Assembly: GCA_949288065.1 (NCBI GenBank)
Contig: CASEIL010000010.1
Location: 1-38,917, forward strand
Direction of reading: 5' to 3'
Length of the DNA: 38,917 nt
Source: an uncultured Phascolarctobacterium sp.
GTDB lineage: Bacteria; Bacillota; Negativicutes; Acidaminococcales; Acidaminococcaceae
The notes under the pieces were generated by a model, which did not search any database, had not been told where the DNA came from, and saw only the letters and a program-made list of their open reading frames with translations. A program made the position numbers and the translations under genes. Shown here piece after piece: positions 8,887-17,422 of this stretch. Positions within the stretch are counted from its first letter, which is position 1. Each line of letters opens with the position of its first letter.

Positions 8887-10020
8887 TCATCTCTCCTGTC
8901 CCATATCGCTGCGGTAATTGCCCAGCAGCTTAAAATACGCGCAGTTGTCGCTCAGCACCTGCATGGTTTCCTGCACGTTGGCGTCGGCAAGGTTGCCGCG
9001 CAGGTCGATATGGAAAAAATATTCCCACGATTTGCCCTCAATCGGGCGCGATTCCAAATTCGTCAAATTCAAACCGCTGTGGTAAAAATACCCCAGCACG
9101 CGGTACAGCGAGCCCGGCTCGTGCTTAACGGCAATTACCAGCGTAATTTTATCGGCGTCGGCGCTCTGCTCCGGACGGTTGGCAATAACAATAAAGCGTG
9201 TGGTGTTGTTGCCATTGTAATTAATATTGGCCGCCAAAATTTGCAGCCCGTAAAGCTCCGCCGCCTGTTTGCCAGCCACAGCCGCCAAATGCAGGCTGCC
9301 GCTTTCCTTCACCGCCTCCGCGCTTTTAGAGGTGCTGTAATAAGGCACCTGCTTCATCTGCGGGTAGTCCGCAAAAAACTCCTTGCACTGGGCAAAGCCC
9401 TGCGGGTGCGAATATACCTCGGTAATGCCGCCAAGCGTTGCACCAGGCAGCGCCATTAAATTATGCTCAATTTTTACGCATTTTTCGCCGGTAATATAGC
9501 AGCCGTAATGGCGCAAAAGGTCGTACACCTCGGTAATGCCGCCGGTGCTGGAGTTTTCCACCGGCAGCACGCCGTAACGGATTTCGCCGTTTTTAACGGC
9601 TTTCACAACGTCCTCAAACACGCCGTAATAATGGCGGTTAATATTTTTACCTGCAAAGTATTCTTCCATCGCCTTATGGCTGTACGAACCTTCCACGCCG
9701 AAGCAGCCCACCTCTATGGCAGGGGTATGCTTATCCTCTGCGTTTTGGAGCTCGTCCTCTTCCAGGCCGCGGGCGATAGCCATAATGCTTTCCATTAAAT
9801 CTTCCGCCGCTTTGCTGTACTTTTTATCCTGCAAGCGCCCGATGGCTTTGGCGATGACCTTCAGCTCGCGAGCGCGGTCGCGCACCGGCAGGTGGTTGGC
9901 TTTTTTGTAAGCCGCAACCTTAAGCACCGCGCGCAGGCGGCGCTCAAACGCCTGTATTAAAATGTCATCCGCTTCGTCAATCTCGCGGCGGATGGCCTCC
10001 AAATCAAGTTGTTCCGTCAT
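8887..10020 (-). CDS. pheA: Bifunctional chorismate mutase / prephenate dehydratase (P-protein)
   Basis: The 377-residue protein joins three parts. An AroQ-class chorismate mutase helical domain covers about residues 1-85 (LEAIRREIDEADDILI, VRDRARE). A prephenate dehydratase domain covers about 100-285 (CFGVEGSYSHKA, PVENSSTGGITEVYDLL, and NNTTRFIVI with the catalytic Thr). A C-terminal ACT domain starts near 290 (HEPGSLYRVL, then NLESRP). The ACT domain normally gives feedback inhibition by Phe, so this enzyme probably senses Phe. It makes phenylpyruvate. It sits inside the aromatic operon between aroC and aroE with a GGGGGAG ribosome site. Confidence 0.95.
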   Translation of the reverse strand: MTEQLDLEAIRREIDEADDILIQAFERRLRAVLKVAAYKKANHLPVRDRARELKVIAKAIGRLQDKKYSKAAEDLMESIMAIARGLEEDELQNAEDKHTPAIEVGCFGVEGSYSHKAMEEYFAGKNINRHYYGVFEDVVKAVKNGEIRYGVLPVENSSTGGITEVYDLLRHYGCYITGEKCVKIEHNLMALPGATLGGITEVYSHPQGFAQCKEFFADYPQMKQVPYYSTSKSAEAVKESGSLHLAAVAGKQAAELYGLQILAANINYNGNNTTRFIVIANRPEQSADADKITLVIAVKHEPGSLYRVLGYFYHSGLNLTNLESRPIEGKSWEYFFHIDLRGNLADANVQETMQVLSDNCAYFKLLGNYRSDMGQER

Positions 10021-10021
10021 T

Positions 10022-11107
10022 TTATCGCTCCCCCACCAGCAGCATATCCAAAATTACCCACGCCGCCACGGCTTCAATAACCGGCACCGCACGCTGCACC
10101 ACGCAGGGGTCATGCCTCCCGGTAATAACAAGCTCCGTGTTTTCACATTTAGCTAAATCCACCGTTTTCTGTACTTTGGCAATGCTCGGCGTCGGCTTAA
10201 GCACCGCTTTAAAGCACACCGGCATGCCGTTGGTAATGCCGCCAGTAATACCGCCGTTGTTGTTGGTATAGGCTTTAACCTCGCCGACGTCAAAATACAG
10301 CTGGTCGTTCGCTTCGCTGCCCGACAGCTGCGCCAGCGCAAAGCCCTTGCCAAACTCAATGCCCTTCACCGCAGGTACGCTGAACAGGGCGTGCGCCAGG
10401 CGGCTTTCCAGCGAATCGAAAAACGGTTCGCCCACACCGGCAGGCACGTTAATTGCCATGCATTCAATCACGCCGCCTACAGAATCGCAGCTTTGCTTAG
10501 CCGCTAAAATCTGCTGCTGCATTTCTACTCCCGCAGCATCGTCCAGCACGGGAAAGCCCTTTTGCGCCAGTTCTGCCAAAGTTTCTTTGCTTTCGCCCAG
10601 CGGATTAAAAATTTTATCCTGCACTTCTGCAATGGAAGCAATATGCGCACCGACGTAAATGCCGCGCTGCGCCAGCATTTGTTTGGCAACCGCGCCAACA
10701 AACACCAGCGGCGCCGTTAAACGTCCGGAAAAATGCCCGCCGCCGCGGTAATCGTTAAAGCCCTTGTACTTTATTTTGCCACTGTAATCGGCATGCCCGG
10801 GGCGCATTACGTTTTGCAGCTTGCTGTAATCGCCGGAATGCTGATCGCCGTTAGGAATAAGCACGCACATCGGTGTGCCGGTGGTTCTGCCTTCAAAAAA
10901 ACCGCTCTGGATGATGAACGCATCCTTTTCCTGCCGCGCCGTTGCTAATTTACTTTTGCCCGGCGCTCGGCGCTGCATTTCTGCCTTAACGGCTTCCAAA
11001 TCTATCGCCGTTCCCGGCGGCAGCCCGTCGATAACGCAGCCAATCGCCAAACCGTGCGATTCGCCAAAAATTGTCATTTTTATTTTTTCACCAAAGGTTG
11101 CCGTCAT
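10022..11107 (-). CDS. aroC: Chorismate synthase
   Basis: The 361-residue enzyme converts 5-enolpyruvylshikimate 3-phosphate to chorismate using reduced FMN. Seen motifs are the N-terminal FGESHGLAIGCVIDGLPPG, MRPGHADYSGKIKYKG, and DYRGGGHFSGRLTAPLV. GGITNGMP and the late RHDPCVVQRAVPV are also present. GGGAG precedes the ATG at normal spacing. It overlaps the end of aroA by 4 bases. Confidence 0.96.
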   Translation of the reverse strand: MTATFGEKIKMTIFGESHGLAIGCVIDGLPPGTAIDLEAVKAEMQRRAPGKSKLATARQEKDAFIIQSGFFEGRTTGTPMCVLIPNGDQHSGDYSKLQNVMRPGHADYSGKIKYKGFNDYRGGGHFSGRLTAPLVFVGAVAKQMLAQRGIYVGAHIASIAEVQDKIFNPLGESKETLAELAQKGFPVLDDAAGVEMQQQILAAKQSCDSVGGVIECMAINVPAGVGEPFFDSLESRLAHALFSVPAVKGIEFGKGFALAQLSGSEANDQLYFDVGEVKAYTNNNGGITGGITNGMPVCFKAVLKPTPSIAKVQKTVDLAKCENTELVITGRHDPCVVQRAVPVIEAVAAWVILDMLLVGER

Positions 11108-12399
11108 AGTTCTTCTCCCTGATCAAGTTTGCCGCCCAAAAGCGCAAAATCCTGCCAAAAGGTTGGGTACGATTTTTTAACGCTTTCGCTGCCTTCTATT
11201 ATAACAGGCCCTGCGCAAACCGTACTTGCCACAGCCATACTCATGGCAATGCGGTGGTCGTTCCACACCGATACGCGCCCGCCCGTAAGCCCCTGCGGCC
11301 TGCCGTTAATAACAAGGCTTTCGGCTTCTTCCGTTACGTCCGCGCCCAGCTTGTTCAGCTCCGCGGCAATGGCATGCAGGCGGTCGCACTCCTTAATGCG
11401 CAAACGCCCGGCGTTAATAATTTTGGTTGTACCCTCCGCCACGGCAGCTGCCACCGTCAAAACGGGGATAATATCCGGGCAGTCCGCAGCGTCGATAACA
11501 GTGCCGTGCAGGCTGCTTTTTGCCGCCGCAAGCCCGCCGTCCGCCTGCGTAATGTTACCGCCCATGCGCAGCAAAATATCTTTTACCACGCGGTCGCCCT
11601 GCAAAGATGTGCTATCCGCGCCGCCGCAGGTAATTTTGCCGTTAAGGCAGCCAGCAACTAGCCAGAACGCCGCCTGCGACCAGTCGCCTTCCACATCGGC
11701 ATTGCCGCTTTGGTAGCGCTGCCCGCCTTTTATAATAAAACTTTGGTAATTGTTGTTGGTAACTTTTATGCCGTATTTGGCTAACGCCGACAGTGTTAAA
11801 TCAATATAGCTCTGCGATTCCAGCGGCGTGGTGATGACGATTTGCGAATCGCCCTCCAAGAGCGGCAGCGCAAACAGCAACCCGCTGACGAACTGCGAGC
11901 TGACATTGCCCGGCAGCTGAAACATGCCGCTTTGCAGCCTGCCTTCCACCGTTACCGGCAAGCCCTGCGCAGGCGCATATTTTACGCCCTGCTCCTCAAA
12001 AATATCGTAATAAGGCTTCAGCGGGCGCTCGCCCAAACGCCCTGCGCCGCTAAAAGTTACCGGCGCGCCGCACAGCGCCCCCAGCGGCAGCAAAAAACGC
12101 AGGGTCGAGCCCGATTCGCCGCAGTCGCAAACCGCTCCCGTAGCATTAACCGTACCCGTGCCGTAAATTTTTACGGCGCTGCGCCCGTTAAACCTGCCCG
12201 CCATAAGCTCCGTTTGTACGCCAAGCGCGTTTAAGCAGCGCAGCGTCGCATTAATATCGTCCGACATGCTGATGTTATCAATAACGCTTGTGCCCTGCGC
12301 CAGCGCCGCGCAAATAATTTCGCGGTGCCCCATGCTTTTTGATGAAGGCACGTTCACCGTGCCCGCCAGCGCCCCGGGCTGTATTTTAACTTTAGCCAT
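11104..12399 (-). CDS. aroA: 3-phosphoshikimate 1-carboxyvinyltransferase (EPSP synthase)
   Basis: The 431-residue enzyme adds enolpyruvate to shikimate 3-phosphate. Motifs are VPSSKSMGHRE near the start, CGESGSTLRFLLPLGALCG, GDWSQAAFW, RIKECDRLHAIAAELNKLGA and WNDHRIAMSMAVA. The ESGSTLRF form of the PEP-binding loop differs from the GNAGTA of classical class I enzymes and is common in Firmicutes. The ATG follows CGGAG and starts 2 bases past the aroB stop. Confidence 0.95.
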   Translation of the reverse strand: MAKVKIQPGALAGTVNVPSSKSMGHREIICAALAQGTSVIDNISMSDDINATLRCLNALGVQTELMAGRFNGRSAVKIYGTGTVNATGAVCDCGESGSTLRFLLPLGALCGAPVTFSGAGRLGERPLKPYYDIFEEQGVKYAPAQGLPVTVEGRLQSGMFQLPGNVSSQFVSGLLFALPLLEGDSQIVITTPLESQSYIDLTLSALAKYGIKVTNNNYQSFIIKGGQRYQSGNADVEGDWSQAAFWLVAGCLNGKITCGGADSTSLQGDRVVKDILLRMGGNITQADGGLAAAKSSLHGTVIDAADCPDIIPVLTVAAAVAEGTTKIINAGRLRIKECDRLHAIAAELNKLGADVTEEAESLVINGRPQGLTGGRVSVWNDHRIAMSMAVASTVCAGPVIIEGSESVKKSYPTFWQDFALLGGKLDQGEEL

Positions 12400-12401
12400 A
12401 A

Positions 12402-13472
12402 TTAACTCCGTTTAACATAGTCCGGCAGCGCCTGCCAGTCCGTTTTCTGCAAAAAGCTGCTGCCAATTTCCTTCAATATAATTAAAGTAATGCTGCTGCC
12501 GCTTTTCTTTTTATCCATGCCGATGCCCGCCAGCAAATCTGCTTCCGCATAAGGCGCCTCCACCGGCAGGTTGTATTTTTGCAAAACTTTACAAATGGCG
12601 TCCGCCGTGCCGGGCTGAGTTAAGCCCAGGCGCTCTGTTTGCCTCGTTAAAAGCGCCATGCCAATGCCGACTGCTTCGCCGTGTGTGTAGGTTGTGTAAC
12701 CGCAGCATTTTTCCACTGCGTGCCCAATGGTATGCCCAAAGTTCAGCACCATGCGCTCGCCGGTGTCAAACTCGTCGTGTTCAACAATCTCTGCCTTAAT
12801 GGCGCAGCAGCGCTCCACAATACCGCCGATGTTCGCCAGCAGGTCCTCGTCGTCACGCATAGCGGCAATCTGTTCAAACAGCGCCTTATCGCGTATGCAG
12901 CCGTATTTAATGGCTTCCGCCAGCCCGTCGTGCAAAAAACGCACCGGCAGCGTACGCAAAAGCTCGGTGTCAATCAGCACCAGCCTGGGCTGATAAAAGT
13001 TGCCGACAAGGTTTTTTCCTGCCGGTAAATCTACCGCCACCTTGCCGCCGACGCTGCTGTCAATCTGCGCCAAAAGTGAGGTTGGCACCTGCACATACGC
13101 CACGCCGCGCAAAAAGGTTGCCGCCGCAAAGCCGCCCAAATCGCCGGTTACGCCGCCGCCCAGCGCCACAACAAGGTCGCTGCGGGTTATGCCTGCCGCC
13201 GCTAACTGGTCGTAAATTTTAGCAAGTTCGGCTAAGCATTTACTTTTTTCCCCGGCTGGGAACACAATGCGCGTTACAGCAAAGCCGCTGCCCTCCAGCG
13301 CTTTTTTCAGGCGTGCGCCGTACAGCGCATCCACATTGCTGTCACTGATAACAGCGGCACGCTGCGCTTTGGCGCATACGCTGCGTATTTTGGCACCGGC
13401 TTCGTCCAGAATGCCGGGCACAATTTCTATCTGATAGGATTTTGCACCTAAATTTACATTAATAATGCTCAT
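12402..13472 (-). CDS. aroB: 3-dehydroquinate synthase
   Basis: The 356-residue enzyme cyclises DAHP to 3-dehydroquinate using NAD and a divalent metal. GGGVTGDLGGFAAATFLRG and VPTSLLAQIDSSVGGK form the nucleotide and phosphate sites. LAEAIKYG and NFGHTIGHAVE hold metal ligands. Length is standard. It overlaps tyrA by 4 bases and its AGGAAGG lies 10 bases upstream inside tyrA. Confidence 0.96.
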   Translation of the reverse strand: MSIINVNLGAKSYQIEIVPGILDEAGAKIRSVCAKAQRAAVISDSNVDALYGARLKKALEGSGFAVTRIVFPAGEKSKCLAELAKIYDQLAAAGITRSDLVVALGGGVTGDLGGFAAATFLRGVAYVQVPTSLLAQIDSSVGGKVAVDLPAGKNLVGNFYQPRLVLIDTELLRTLPVRFLHDGLAEAIKYGCIRDKALFEQIAAMRDDEDLLANIGGIVERCCAIKAEIVEHDEFDTGERMVLNFGHTIGHAVEKCCGYTTYTHGEAVGIGMALLTRQTERLGLTQPGTADAICKVLQKYNLPVEAPYAEADLLAGIGMDKKKSGSSITLIILKEIGSSFLQKTDWQALPDYVKRS

Positions 13473-14359
13473 AAAACAATGTCCTTCCTGTGACTGGCGG
13501 CTGCGTGCAAAAAGCTTTGCAGCCCCTCACGGTCGTTGTCCGCAATCAGCCCTTGCAGCGTTTTTATCTGCGCTTTAAAGTTGGCCAGCTCATCCAGCAC
13601 GTTGGCGCGGTTTTCTATAAATAAATCGCTCCACAGCGCGGCGTTAATATCGGCAATGCGCGTTACATCCCTAAAGCCGCCGCCGATGAACCAGCAGCTT
13701 TGCCCGCTGTAACGGTCGCTGTTAATCAGCGCCGCCGCCACGGCATGCGGCAAATTACTGGTGTAGGCAATAATCCTGTCGTGCCGCTCGGGCGCAACCT
13801 CTTCCACATGCGCGCAGCCCAAAGCCAGGGCAAAATTTTTCAGCCACGCCACCGCCTGCGGCGTGTTGGATTTGGTAGGCACCACAAGGTAATTGGCGCC
13901 GTCAAAAATTTCCGCCTGCGACATCGCAAGGCCGCTGCCCTGCCGCCCAGCCATCGGGTGGCCGGAAATAAACTCCACACCCTCCGGCATCAGCTGCTGC
14001 GCCTCGTAAGGCAGGCTGCCCTTGCGCCCTGCAACGTCCGTCACCAGCGCGCCGCGTTTTAAAAACGGCGCTGCCTGCTGCAAAAACGCGGTAATTGCTT
14101 TGGGGTAAATGCAGCAAATAACCACGTCTGCCTGCGCCAGCCACTCGCCCGCGCCGCTGTGCGCTTCGTCAATTACGCCCTGCGCCAGTGCTTCTTCCAA
14201 AACCGTTTGGTCAGTATCTGCACCGGCAATATTTTTTACGCCCAGCCGCCGCAGCGCCTTGGCATACGAGCCGCCCATTAATCCCATGCCGATAACGGCA
14301 AATTTTTGTTCCTGCAATCTGCTGCAAAAGCCAGCTTCCACAATTTTCACTCCCTGCAT
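13469..14359 (-). CDS. tyrA: Prephenate dehydrogenase
   Basis: The 296-residue protein oxidatively decarboxylates prephenate to 4-hydroxyphenylpyruvate, the Tyr branch. It has an NAD(P)-binding GMGLMGGSYAKAL (about residues 24-36), TDVAGRKG, SGHPMAGRQGSG and a C-terminal helical dimer domain with FRDVTRIADI. There is no ACT domain, so Tyr feedback would act elsewhere. The ATG at 14359 has only a distant GGAAGG. An in-frame GTG at 14341 has GGGAG 8 bases upstream and may be the true start. It follows aroF after a 39-base gap. Confidence 0.92.
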   Translation of the reverse strand: MQGVKIVEAGFCSRLQEQKFAVIGMGLMGGSYAKALRRLGVKNIAGADTDQTVLEEALAQGVIDEAHSGAGEWLAQADVVICCIYPKAITAFLQQAAPFLKRGALVTDVAGRKGSLPYEAQQLMPEGVEFISGHPMAGRQGSGLAMSQAEIFDGANYLVVPTKSNTPQAVAWLKNFALALGCAHVEEVAPERHDRIIAYTSNLPHAVAAALINSDRYSGQSCWFIGGGFRDVTRIADINAALWSDLFIENRANVLDELANFKAQIKTLQGLIADNDREGLQSFLHAAASHRKDIVL

Positions 14360-14398
14360 TTTGCTTAACGCAAACCTTCCATCCTACGCTTAAAATTC

Positions 14399-15412
14399 TT
14401 ACAGTTCCCTGCCGACAATTTTGGCAATACCGCTCAGCTCGCCCATCAAGCGTGCAAATCGTTCCGGCTTTAAGGACTGCGCACCGTCGCACAAAGCGTG
14501 CTCAGGGTCGTTGTGCACTTCAATAATTAAACCGTCGGCACCTGCTGCCACAGCGGCTTTTGCCATCGGCTCAACCATCCACCACAGGCCCGCAGCGTGG
14601 CTCGGGTCTACAATCACCGGCAGGTGGCTTAACTTTTTAACCGCGGGGATTGCGCTTAAATCCAGCGTGTTACGGGTGTAAGTTTCAAAGGTGCGGATGC
14701 CGCGCTCGCACAAAATTACGTTATCATTGCCGCCAGCCATAATGTATTCCGCCGCCATCAGCCATTCTTCAATAGTTGCAGAAAGGCCGCGCTTTAACAG
14801 CACCGGCACGTTGGTCCGGCCCAGCTCTTTTAACAGCTCAAAGTTCTGCATGTTGCGCGCGCCAACCTGAATTAAATCCACGTCCTCCACAAAGCGCTCC
14901 AGCATACGGGCGGACATAATTTCCGTTACAATCGGCAGCCCGGTTTCCTTGCGGGCAATTTTTAACAGGTCAAGCCCTTCTTCCTTTAAGCCCTGGAAAG
15001 AATAAGGAGAGGTACGCGGTTTGAACGCGCCGCCGCGGAGCAGGCTGGCACCGGCCAGCTTAACTGATTTGGCCACGCCGACAATCTGTTTTTCATTTTC
15101 AACGGAGCAAGGGCCTGCGATAACAGCTAATTTGCGCCCGCCAATTTTAACGCCGCTGACGTCGATAACGCTGTCCTCCGGGTGGAAGCTGCGGTTAGCA
15201 CGTTTAAACGGCTCCTGCACGCGCATTACCTTGTCAACACATTCGTTAACCTTCAGCATGTTCATATCCAGCGCGCTGGTATCGCCGATAACGCCTAAAA
15301 TAGTCTGCCCGCTGCCGACGATTTCGTTAATCTGGTAGCCCCTGCTTTCAAGGTTCTCCTTAATTTTTTTCCAATCCTGCTCGGGGGTGCCGGGTTTCAT
15401 TACAATTACCAT
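14399..15412 (-). CDS. aroF: 3-deoxy-7-phosphoheptulonate synthase (DAHP synthase)
   Basis: The 337-residue enzyme condenses phosphoenolpyruvate and erythrose 4-phosphate, the committed step. It is the type I-beta form with an N-terminal ferredoxin-like regulatory domain (about residues 1-70). The TIM-barrel core has AGPCSVENEKQI, RGGAFKPRTSPYSFQG, QVGARNMQNF, LLKRG and VDPSHAAG. The N-terminal domain in relatives confers feedback control by aromatic amino acids or intermediates. AAAGGAG precedes the ATG. As first gene of the operon it lies just after the leader-peptide/terminator region at 15455-15659. Confidence 0.96.
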   Translation of the reverse strand: MVIVMKPGTPEQDWKKIKENLESRGYQINEIVGSGQTILGVIGDTSALDMNMLKVNECVDKVMRVQEPFKRANRSFHPEDSVIDVSGVKIGGRKLAVIAGPCSVENEKQIVGVAKSVKLAGASLLRGGAFKPRTSPYSFQGLKEEGLDLLKIARKETGLPIVTEIMSARMLERFVEDVDLIQVGARNMQNFELLKELGRTNVPVLLKRGLSATIEEWLMAAEYIMAGGNDNVILCERGIRTFETYTRNTLDLSAIPAVKKLSHLPVIVDPSHAAGLWWMVEPMAKAAVAAGADGLIIEVHNDPEHALCDGAQSLKPERFARLMGELSGIAKIVGREL

Positions 15413-15454
15413 GTTTCTCTCTCCTTTAAGATTATTTTAATTTTTGGTTTAACT

Positions 15455-15492
15455 TATAAAAAAAATCAGGCCTCGTAAGAAGAAGCCTGATT
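15455..15492 (-). terminator. Attenuator terminator in the aro operon leader
   Basis: On the minus strand AATCAGGC (15492-15485) pairs perfectly with GCCTGATT (15471-15464), loop of 13 bases. It is followed by seven T residues (15463-15457). It lies between the leader peptide and aroF, so it must be conditionally read through. A second AAATCAG copy overlaps the leader stop codon (15526-15520) and could pair with the downstream arm, giving a candidate alternative fold. Confidence 0.75.
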
Positions 15493-15524
15493 AAAAAAAC
15501 TGTTTATTTACAGCTTACGCTGAT

Positions 15525-15659
15525 TTATCGGCATCTGTTTACGGTGTAAATGCTATGAGATTTTACGCATGCAAAACGGCCAGCGCTAAAGTAAAAGTAG
15601 CCCTGGCTAAAGCCGAAAAAGTATGCACTTTTAGCATTTTGCTGCCAAATCTGTTCCAT
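15525..15659 (-). CDS. Phe/Tyr-rich leader peptide of the aro operon (candidate attenuator)
   Basis: This 44-codon ORF begins with ATG at 15659, 8 bases after TAAGGTG, and ends with TAA at 15525, about 33 bases before the terminator stem. Its middle reads SAYFFGFSQGYFYFSAG. Over codons 13-29 it holds three Tyr and six Phe codons; a Trp is at codon 5 and another Tyr at codon 38. Such clustering is the hallmark of amino-acid leader peptides, as in the pheA leader of enterobacteria. Scarce charged tRNA-Phe or tRNA-Tyr would stall the ribosome and favour read-through into aroF. The peptide is seen directly; its regulatory role is inferred. No homologue was recalled. Confidence 0.72.
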   Translation of the reverse strand: MEQIWQQNAKSAYFFGFSQGYFYFSAGRFACVKSHSIYTVNRCR

Positions 15660-15693
15660 GTTACACACACCTTAAAAATTATTTGATGTTGTA

Positions 15694-15722
15694 ATTTTAA
15701 CCTGCCTGCAAACAGCCGTCAA
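15694..15722 (-). promoter_or_regulatory. Promoter of the aro operon
   Basis: On the minus strand TTGACG (15722-15717) and TAAAAT (15699-15694) are separated by exactly 17 bases. The predicted transcript starts near 15687, about 30 bases before the leader peptide. It lies just after the tauE stop codon. Confidence 0.75.
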
Positions 15723-15779
15723 GCAAAAATACAAAATAAATTAAAAATATTTTTTTGCGTTTATTTTTTGTAAACAATG

Positions 15780-16523
15780 TTACAGCAATGCCGTTATGCC
15801 GCGGTAAAGCGCCGTGCATGCGCCGATAACGACAAAAATCTGCGTCAGCCTTATAAATAAATGCTGGTTAATTTTATGGAAGAAGCGTTCGCCAAGCCAG
15901 GTGCCCAAAAGCATCGGCAGGGTTACATAAGCCGCCAGCAGCATTAAATCCGCACTGATGCGGCTGCCCGAAAGCGCCAGCGATGCCATGGTGCCGATGT
16001 TGCCGAATGCAAAAATCCAGCACATATTGGCGCGCGTCACCAGCTTATCGCGCCCTTCCGTTAAAAAGTACAGCGCCACCGGCGGCCCGCTGATGCTCGT
16101 CGTTGATGCGGAAAAGCCGCTTAAAAAGCCCGCAGCCATGCGCCCCAGCGTTTTATTTTTAACGCTTAAATCAAAGTGCAGGCCCATAAGCGCAAGCACA
16201 ATTACCAGCACCGTGCCCAAAAGTATTTGCAAATAGGCAGAAGGGATGGCGTTTAACAGATAGCCGCCCGGCAGGCTGCCCATAACGCTGCCAAACACCG
16301 TAACCACCACCGTGCGCCATTCAAAATTTTTGCGCGTATTCCACAGCACCACCATTTTTACCAGGCAGGTGCCAAAAATAATAAACACAACGGTTTCCTT
16401 CGGCCCTAAAACGGGCATTAAAAAGGGCACTGCTACCAGCGCAAAGCCAAAGCCGGTAACAGTGCTGAACAGCGACGCCATAAATACACTTATTGATACG
16501 ATAGCAATAAGCAGAGCGTCCAT
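15780..16523 (-). CDS. TauE/SafE family sulfite/anion exporter-like membrane protein
   Basis: The 247-residue product is mostly hydrophobic with about eight predicted membrane segments in two repeats. The first begins SVFMASLFSTVTGFGFALVAVPF and the second GFLSGFSASTTSISGPPVALYFL. Both repeats show the Gly/Ser-rich pattern of the TauE/SafE family, whose members export sulfite or organosulfur anions or are uncharacterised. Its ATG shares one base with the cvfB stop (TAATG), so it is co-translated with that RNA-binding protein. Substrate unknown. Confidence 0.85.
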   Translation of the reverse strand: MDALLIAIVSISVFMASLFSTVTGFGFALVAVPFLMPVLGPKETVVFIIFGTCLVKMVVLWNTRKNFEWRTVVVTVFGSVMGSLPGGYLLNAIPSAYLQILLGTVLVIVLALMGLHFDLSVKNKTLGRMAAGFLSGFSASTTSISGPPVALYFLTEGRDKLVTRANMCWIFAFGNIGTMASLALSGSRISADLMLLAAYVTLPMLLGTWLGERFFHKINQHLFIRLTQIFVVIGACTALYRGITALL

Positions 16524-17422
16524 TATTTATTGTTGTCCTTTACTTCGCCAATAAGGATGGTCCAGCCTTCCTCCTGGCGGATAAGCCCCTGACGCAGCAG
16601 GCGGCCCAAAGCGCGTTTAAACGCAGCCTTGCTGATGCCGAATTTTTCCTTAATAACTTCCATCGGCGTATCGTCGCAGTACGGCATTTTGCCGCCGCGT
16701 TTTTGCAAAAAGCTTAAAATGTCCTCAGCATCGGCAACCATGGCGTGCTCTTTCTGCTGGCGCATGGAAAGGTTCAGCCTGCCGTCCTCGCGGATATAGG
16801 CCACGCGGGCGGTAATTTCCTGCCCAAAATCCAGCCTGCCGCCCGGCACCTCGCTGCGGTGCAAAAAGCCCAAAAAGCGCTGCGTAGTAAAGATAAAAAA
16901 GCCCTCCGGCAAAATGTTATACACCGTGCCGGTAACATTATCGCCAACCTTTACGCCAATGGCGGGCTTGCTGGCCTTCAGCATTTCCTTTTCCACGCGC
17001 ATGCTTACGGCCTGACGGCCGGTTTTATCGCGGTACAGCTTAACCCAGACTAATTGCCCTGGCGAAACATGCCCGCGCATCTGGCTGTAAGGCAAAAACA
17101 CGCCGCGTTCAGCGCCGATGTCCACAAAGCCGCCGTCGCGCGTAACGCTTAATACTTTAACATAACCAAGCTGCCCCTCGCGCATTTTCGGCAGCTTCAT
17201 GCTGGCGGTAAGGCGCCCATGCGGGTCAAGGTACAAATACACCTTTACGCTGTCGCCAACCTTTACCTCAGCATCGTGCTGCTGCATTTTGTGCAGCAAA
17301 ATATCGTCAGCCGTATTGCCGGTGCCGGCGTCCAAAAACACGCCCATTTCAGAGGCGCGTACAGCCTTTAAGGTTACAACGTCGCCGGGGCGGAATTTTG
17401 GATGCGGTTGTGCGTTATTCAT
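16523..17422 (-). CDS. cvfB: S1 domain RNA-binding protein, CvfB/YitL family
   Basis: The 299-residue product has several S1-like beta-barrels: residues about 5-60, 70-130 (GQLGYVKVLSVTRDGGFVDIGAERGVFLPYSQM, quoted in part) and 145-215 (VGDNVTGTVYNILPEGFFIF). A C-terminal winged helix has KEKFGISKAAFKRALGRLLRQGLI. This order matches CvfB, which in Staphylococcus affects virulence gene expression and binds RNA. GGAGG stands 7 bases before ATG 17422; an upstream in-frame start at 17437 lacks such a site. It overlaps the end of rsfS by 8 bases. Confidence 0.88.
   Translation of the reverse strand: MNNAQPHPKFRPGDVVTLKAVRASEMGVFLDAGTGNTADDILLHKMQQHDAEVKVGDSVKVYLYLDPHGRLTASMKLPKMREGQLGYVKVLSVTRDGGFVDIGAERGVFLPYSQMRGHVSPGQLVWVKLYRDKTGRQAVSMRVEKEMLKASKPAIGVKVGDNVTGTVYNILPEGFFIFTTQRFLGFLHRSEVPGGRLDFGQEITARVAYIREDGRLNLSMRQQKEHAMVADAEDILSFLQKRGGKMPYCDDTPMEVIKEKFGISKAAFKRALGRLLRQGLIRQEEGWTILIGEVKDNNK

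Noticed and set aside
15413..15722. T-box riboswitch upstream of aroF
   Set aside because: No T-box sequence or specifier-loop layout was found; the leader peptide with Phe/Tyr codons explains the terminator better.
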